Source of the DNA: G963665815 sp942492065
GTDB taxonomy: Bacteria > Cloacimonadota > Cloacimonadia > Cloacimonadales > JAIOQZ01
Assembly (NCBI GenBank): GCA_942492065.1
Contig: CALODV010000008.1
Coordinates: forward strand, 1,116,001-1,180,000
Direction: 5' to 3'
Length of the DNA stretch: 64,000 nt
Positions 59,427 to 64,000 of the stretch are shown here, one piece after another (positions within the stretch are counted from its first letter, which is position 1; each line of letters starts with the position of its first letter). Under the pieces are notes generated by a model. It had not been told where the DNA came from and did not search any database. It saw only the letters and a program-made list of their open reading frames with translations. The translations under genes and the position numbers were made by a program.

Positions 59427-61910
59427 TTACTTCTTTTTTTCCTGATGCTTTTTATATAGTCTTATCATTGATTTTACAAGATATGACTCATCATTTTCCA
59501 TAGTGAAAAGAATCTCATCTGTTTCATCTGTTTTCAAAGCTTTCAGTGACCCGGCAGTGATAAATCTCAGCTTCTCCGAGCTATCAGTTGTAAAACTCCT
59601 GAGGATTTCAACAGTCTCATCAGAATGGAGCGAACCAAGAGCACTCAGGCAGGTAGCAACGTATTGCTTGTTATCAATAAAGCCCTTAATTCGGCTTACA
59701 TAAGTTGAATCTTTTTTCTGAGCTATAAATCTTATAGTATTTTTTACGGAAGTGGAGTCTGTCAGTTCCAGACCCTTTGGAAAATATGAATTCAGGGCAT
59801 CGCTTTCTTTCAGGAATCTGCCAATTGCACGCAGTACAAGGCCTGATTTAGTGTTCATTCTGTTGTTAAATATGTATTCAGCAGCTTCTTCATCTCTTTT
59901 GAAAAGAATACTGAGAGCTTTCTCTACTCTTTCTTTATTGTTCCCTACTCCCCACTCTGATGCAATTCCGAAAATCACATCAATAGATGCGGTTGAGTCT
60001 ACTTCTGCAGCCATTTCCTCAGATTCTTCTTCCATTTTAGTAGGCACTTCAACCATCATTGTATCAATACCAAAACCGTACATATCAGTTATCCAGCGTG
60101 AGTTTTCTCCAACAGCGTTTCTTGTGCTGTCAGCAGGAACAGGATACAAATCATTACCACCGGTATCCATAAAAATACCAATACCGCCGGCACTTCTCGC
60201 CGTATTTGCATATCCGTAGTTTTCCTTTTTCTGCATCTGATATTTATCATCACCTGATCTATCAATAAAAACACCAACGGAATTTGTAAGCCCCAAACCG
60301 TTTCCACCCTCCACTGAATACGAATCGTTTCCTGCATGATCGATTAAGAAACCGACACCGTAATCGTGGCCTGCTCCCTGTCCCGGTCCATGCTTGGAAT
60401 GATAGTGGTCTTCTCCATCACCATCAAACAGAAAACCTGCAGCAAGGTGAATTCCGCTGCCCTGAGGGTAGTAAACAGAGTTATAGAAGTCATTTCCGGC
60501 ATCATCCAGCAGCATTCCCAAAGCATACCAGTATGCTCCCGCCTGAGAATACACACCCCCCATGTAACGATCGTTACCTGTATGATCGAACAATATACCT
60601 ACACCTCCACCCATTTTACCGCGGAAACCAAAGCTGAAGCCTTGCCCCATACTGCGGCTGTCATAGGGTGCAAGAGGTTTATGCATGTATTTTCCACCTG
60701 CAAAATATATGTCGCTGCCTTCCAGATCTGCCAAAATACCGACTCCAAGAGGCCCTGCATAACCTTCTCCGTATTGAGTAGTATTGTACATATCATTTCC
60801 TGATCTGTCCACATGGACTCCCATGCCGAAAGTTGCTGCTCCCAGACTGTGATAACCGGTTTTGTAAGTATCATTTCCTGCATGGTCTTCAGCATAGAAA
60901 TATCCGAACACAGAGGAGAAAGACATATCGCTAATATTGTAATAATCATCCCCTTCAAGGTCACTGAAAACACTCACTCCACCTATTGCAGAAAGCATGG
61001 TCGCCATATCATGATTACGATAAACATCATCACCCTTAAAGTCAATAATCATACTTAAAGGTGATCCGAATGTTGAGCTGATATTACATTCATAAGTATC
61101 ATTGCCGGCAAAATCTACGATAATGCAGCAATCATCCGTATATACATCATCATTGGTTGAGCCTATCACAATCTTACCATAATCTGTTTTCCTGACAATT
61201 GGCTTCCTGAGCTTCATCTCGTCGTCTTTGTATTCTTCTATAACTACTTCTGCAACGGCTTTAAGTCTGAATCCAGCTTTAAGAAGCGCTTCAAAATTGA
61301 TTTTTTTGATAATGGGGATTATTGTATCTTCAGTTGAGATTCCTTCAATTTGATTTAGACTCAGCTTCTCCAGTATAGCATTAATTTTAAGACTATCCTC
61401 TGTTTCTCCATACATACTAAGTGCATAAGCAGTAAGTGTGTCTCTCTCGGCATCAGATACACTTTTCCAGGCTTTTTTATGTGTTTCATGAATATCCGGC
61501 ATACAGGCTTCCAGAAACTCAGGTAACTTCTTTTTCTTGTTTTTTACTGTCGCCTTGAAGAGCTTTCGGTAATGATCAATATAATCATTATCATTTTTAC
61601 TGTTTTCAGCCAGAATTGACAGAGCAAGCTTGTTTATGTCTTCATGACTACTTGTTTTAAGTATTGTTCTTACGGAATCAGCAAATTCTGCATAATATAA
61701 TGGATCAGCCAATACTTTTAACACTATGGGGAGCTTGAACTCTGTATCACTGCCCCAGTCTTTGAGGAAATTCAAGTCGTTAAGATTCAGGTCTCTTTTG
61801 CTCAGCATATCCTCGATCAGAATAATTTCCTGATCATTGATAATTTCTGCATAAATAAGGTTAAATCCAAATACAATAAACATAAATAAAACAATAGTCA
61901 TTCTCTTCAT
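59427..61910 (-). CDS. Exported protein with 12 'DxxGxDxY' repeats and a HEAT-like tail
   Basis: 827 aa from the ATG at 61910 (AGGAA 6 nt before it); the longer ORF start at 62009 is unsupported. Signal peptide (MKRMTIVLFMFIVFGFNLIYA), helical HEAT-like domain (~25-240), then residues ~255-590 with twelve copies of G-(V/I)-x-x-x-D-x-x-G-x-D-x-Y ('DRSGNDMYNTT', 'DHTGNDRYMGG', 'DDAGNDFYNSV', 'DGDGEDHYHSK', ...). The repeated Asp and Asn suggest Ca2+-bound turns like beta-solenoids (inference). The C-terminal ~180 residues are HEAT-like. No sorting domain. It could be a structural cell-surface protein. Confidence 0.8.
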   Translation of the reverse strand: MKRMTIVLFMFIVFGFNLIYAEIINDQEIILIEDMLSKRDLNLNDLNFLKDWGSDTEFKLPIVLKVLADPLYYAEFADSVRTILKTSSHEDINKLALSILAENSKNDNDYIDHYRKLFKATVKNKKKKLPEFLEACMPDIHETHKKAWKSVSDAERDTLTAYALSMYGETEDSLKINAILEKLSLNQIEGISTEDTIIPIIKKINFEALLKAGFRLKAVAEVVIEEYKDDEMKLRKPIVRKTDYGKIVIGSTNDDVYTDDCCIIVDFAGNDTYECNISSTFGSPLSMIIDFKGDDVYRNHDMATMLSAIGGVSVFSDLEGDDYYNISDMSFSSVFGYFYAEDHAGNDTYKTGYHSLGAATFGMGVHVDRSGNDMYNTTQYGEGYAGPLGVGILADLEGSDIYFAGGKYMHKPLAPYDSRSMGQGFSFGFRGKMGGGVGILFDHTGNDRYMGGVYSQAGAYWYALGMLLDDAGNDFYNSVYYPQGSGIHLAAGFLFDGDGEDHYHSKHGPGQGAGHDYGVGFLIDHAGNDSYSVEGGNGLGLTNSVGVFIDRSGDDKYQMQKKENYGYANTARSAGGIGIFMDTGGNDLYPVPADSTRNAVGENSRWITDMYGFGIDTMMVEVPTKMEEESEEMAAEVDSTASIDVIFGIASEWGVGNNKERVEKALSILFKRDEEAAEYIFNNRMNTKSGLVLRAIGRFLKESDALNSYFPKGLELTDSTSVKNTIRFIAQKKDSTYVSRIKGFIDNKQYVATCLSALGSLHSDETVEILRSFTTDSSEKLRFITAGSLKALKTDETDEILFTMENDESYLVKSMIRLYKKHQEKKK

Positions 61911-62057
61911 ACAATATTCCTGTTCTTTTTTTTTGTCGAGAATCCTTAAATCAATTTCTTTTTGCAATCTTTTTTTGTATGAAATGTCTTTTTTTAGAAA
62001 TCTGAACAAAATAATTGTCTAAAATTGTCCCTGATTGATATTTGAATCGGAGATAAA

Positions 62058-63239
62058 ATGAAGAAACTAATTCTTGAAATATCATTGTTTTTAATTATTA
62101 TGACTGCCATATCTGCACTGTTCATCAGTTCAGATTGGGACATTCAACTTCAGAAACCTTTTTATAACAGCTCTGACGGCTGGTTTATGAAAGACAGTCA
62201 GCCTTGGAGACTTTTGTACAAAGTCGGTACAATCCCCGGTTTAATGTTGGCTGTATCAGGGATCGTTCTGCTTATATTATCTTTTACAAAGAGTAAATAT
62301 CTTAAATATCGTAAAATAGGAGCTTTCATTCTATTAGTTATGATTATTGCTCCGGGTGTAATTGTAAATGCCGGATTCAAGGATCACTGGGGCAGGATAC
62401 GTCCGCGTAATATTCAGGAATTCAACGGTAAATATGAATATATTGAACTATGGGAGAAAGGTGTAACAGGAAAAGGTAAATCATTTCCATGCGGACATGC
62501 TTCCATGGGATTCTATTTCTTTGTGCTATTTTTTCTCTATCGTAAAACCAACAGAAAAGCTGCTGTTTTCTGGTTCATATTTGCCATGGTATACGGAACT
62601 CTTATAGGGATAGCCAGAATGGCCGGAGGAGGACACTTCGCCAGTGATGTCCTGTGGGCTGGAGCTTTCGTATATATAACGTGTCTGATACTCTACTACT
62701 CATTGGGGATGTCAAAAGACATATATTATGTGTCGGAATCAGCATTTAAAGTAAGAAAAACCCCAATAATCATTTTGAGCCTGATGCTTGGCGGATTAAT
62801 TGCCTTTTATCTTACCAGTATCCCCTATTACAAGGACAGACATTTCTCCGCAGGAAAAAACATTGAGAAGCTCGTATTCACTATTGATAACGGTACAATA
62901 GAACTCAACGTGCTTGATTCTTTGTACATTAAGAGCGAAATTCATGGATTTGGATTTCCGGAGAGCAGTATTAAACAGAAACTTGCAACCGAAAACAATA
63001 CTGCAGATTTTTCCTCCAGTACAAAAGGGCTTTTCACAGAGCTTAATATGGCAACATCTCTTAATATTGGGCGGCAGACAGATTCAGTCTTTATCTTCTT
63101 CAATCCTGAAAAAAACAATTTTGTTTTTGATTCTCTCAAGACAAAAAACTACGTAGAAATAGTCCTCAACGATGAAAGAATACAGACAGCGGAAGATAAT
63201 CGGGACAAGATATTAATTATTATTAAAGACATTGAATAG
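62058..63239 (+). CDS. PAP2-superfamily membrane phosphatase
   Basis: 393 aa. Six membrane helices and the three PAP2 motifs: 'KDHWGRIRP' (K-x6-RP, ~108), 'FPCGHASMG' (PSGH variant with Cys, ~142) and 'ARMAGGGHFASD' (R-x5-H-x3-D, ~185). The catalytic His and Arg are intact. The last ~130 residues are a soluble beta-rich domain without recognised family ('NIEKLVFTIDNGTIELNVLDSLYIKSEI'). Likely removes phosphate from lipid A, undecaprenyl diphosphate or a glycerophospholipid. The divergent start is 147 nt from that of the repeat-protein gene. Confidence 0.9.
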   Translation: MKKLILEISLFLIIMTAISALFISSDWDIQLQKPFYNSSDGWFMKDSQPWRLLYKVGTIPGLMLAVSGIVLLILSFTKSKYLKYRKIGAFILLVMIIAPGVIVNAGFKDHWGRIRPRNIQEFNGKYEYIELWEKGVTGKGKSFPCGHASMGFYFFVLFFLYRKTNRKAAVFWFIFAMVYGTLIGIARMAGGGHFASDVLWAGAFVYITCLILYYSLGMSKDIYYVSESAFKVRKTPIIILSLMLGGLIAFYLTSIPYYKDRHFSAGKNIEKLVFTIDNGTIELNVLDSLYIKSEIHGFGFPESSIKQKLATENNTADFSSSTKGLFTELNMATSLNIGRQTDSVFIFFNPEKNNFVFDSLKTKNYVEIVLNDERIQTAEDNRDKILIIIKDIE

Positions 63240-63396
63240 TCCCATTTAAGAAAGGAAATAATTAGAGATAAAATATCTCTATTAATTGATGTGTAATGCG
63301 TCAATTCTTTAAGAACACAATATTAACACATATAATCATTGACATACTCGGACAATAATCTTTAATTAAGTAAAATAATCTATATAGGAGCTGGTG

Positions 63397-64000
63397 ATGA
63401 AGTATTTTATTTTTTCTTTAATGTTAATGATAATTTTCTGTCTAAATGCAGAGACTTTGATAAATCTTAATTTTGAAAACAGTTTAGAGAACTGGACTGT
63501 TGTAGATAACGATGGAGACGGCAAAGAATGGGAACGTTCTTCTGATGCAGATGCTGTTCATAATGGTGCCTGGGGAGCACAGGTTGAATACAATAGAGAC
63601 CAGAACGATGACTGGCTTATAAGTCCACAACTTAGCATTCCATACAACAGAACTCTTGAGCTTAAACTATGGGCTAAATCAGCTTCCCACAACCTGCCTG
63701 AATCTTTCAAAGTCAAGATTTCAACTGCTTCAAACGATATTGCTGATTTCACAGAAATGATTGGAGGAGCGTCTGTAGTCCCGGAAATCTGGACTGAATA
63801 TGTTTTTAACCTTACTCCTTATCAAGGAAATGTATTTTACATTGGTATACAGTGTGATTCCGAAGATCAGGCTTATTTATATCTTGATGATGTAACATTG
63901 ACAATGGAAGATGGTCCCGGAATTGACGGATGGCTGATATCGAACAACTACGATGCTGGTATCGACTTCGAATCTGTTTACTTCCCCACTGAAACTGTGG
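63397..64000 (+). CDS. Choice-of-anchor J / cleaved-adhesin-like exported protein (3' end cut by window)
   Basis: 201 codons are visible, open to the right edge, starting after TAGGAG 8 nt before the ATG. Signal peptide (MKYFIFSLMLMIIFCLNA) followed by a jelly-roll domain: 'NLNFENSLENWTVVDNDGDGKEWER', 'GAQVEYNRDQNDDWLISPQLSIPYNRTLELKLWAKS', 'FYIGIQCDSEDQAYLYLDDVTLT'. This is the carbohydrate- or adhesion-type domain common in FCB secreted proteins, usually followed by repeats and a C-terminal sorting domain that would lie beyond the window. Confidence 0.85.
   Translation, partial: MKYFIFSLMLMIIFCLNAETLINLNFENSLENWTVVDNDGDGKEWERSSDADAVHNGAWGAQVEYNRDQNDDWLISPQLSIPYNRTLELKLWAKSASHNLPESFKVKISTASNDIADFTEMIGGASVVPEIWTEYVFNLTPYQGNVFYIGIQCDSEDQAYLYLDDVTLTMEDGPGIDGWLISNNYDAGIDFESVYFPTETV

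Noticed and set aside
60366..60803. 145-codon plus-strand ORF opposite the DxxGxDxY repeats
   Set aside because: Shadow produced by the regular codon pattern of the repeat protein; no start signal or family.

Overview
The window is AT-rich, densely coded bacterial DNA. Three things point to an uncultured member of the FCB superphylum (Cloacimonadota or a neighbouring lineage). Several exported proteins end in the 'PNPFNPST...' FlgD-like C-terminal domain, or carry choice-of-anchor J, GLUG and parallel beta-helix domains. There is a giant soluble multi-PAS hybrid kinase. The polyamine operon uses a pyruvoyl arginine decarboxylase. The phylum is an inference; no rRNA lies in the window.

Layout. 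(1) 1-8406: type I restriction-modification operon hsdM - rhuM - DUF1016(N only) - DUF1016 nuclease - hsdS - hsdR. hsdS carries a 12-bp repeat array and hsdR is split by a frameshift at a T5 run. (2) 8446-11845: DUF4398-like/OmpA envelope pair, a VOC protein, a YgjP-type metallopeptidase, tmRNA (ssrA) and a GIY-YIG nuclease just after it. (3) 12131-19989: CheD-like deamidase plus a 2448-aa hybrid kinase with about 14 PAS domains. (4) 20287-25848: two tandem paralogous exported GLUG/PKD proteins, divergent from a TPR-sigma54 activator. A very good -24/-12 promoter lies in front of the exported genes. (5) 26459-29047: four-gene arginine-to-spermidine operon.

(6) 29882-36916 is the most interesting locus. 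It looks like an undescribed RiPP system: a divergent ECF-like sigma factor, a small exported protein, a radical SAM/SPASM maturase, two 40-aa Cys-containing precursor peptides with nearly identical leaders, a stand-alone E. coli-YcaO-type protein with a five-Cys tail, and an ABC exporter without peptidase domain. (7) 36926-40547: a slipin gene flanked by two ~175-bp direct repeats, an APC permease fused to a PTS EIIA-like domain, and a zinc-ribbon protein.

(8) 41009-53459: a 12.5-kb head-tail cluster (scaffold, capsid, connectors, tail tube, tail chaperone with a -1 frameshift site, very short tape measure, tail proteins, XhlA-like protein, two lipoproteins, TerS, TerL, portal). The order is permuted, with the terminase-portal module last. 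No integrase, repressor, replication or lysin gene is visible, so it is a prophage remnant or a gene-transfer-agent-like particle cluster. (9) 53556-64000: envelope and export genes: TPR lipoprotein, six-module beta-helix protein, a membrane-anchored unknown, a protein with 12 'DxxGxDxY' repeats plus a HEAT-like tail, a PAP2 phosphatase, and the start of a choice-of-anchor J protein cut by the window edge.
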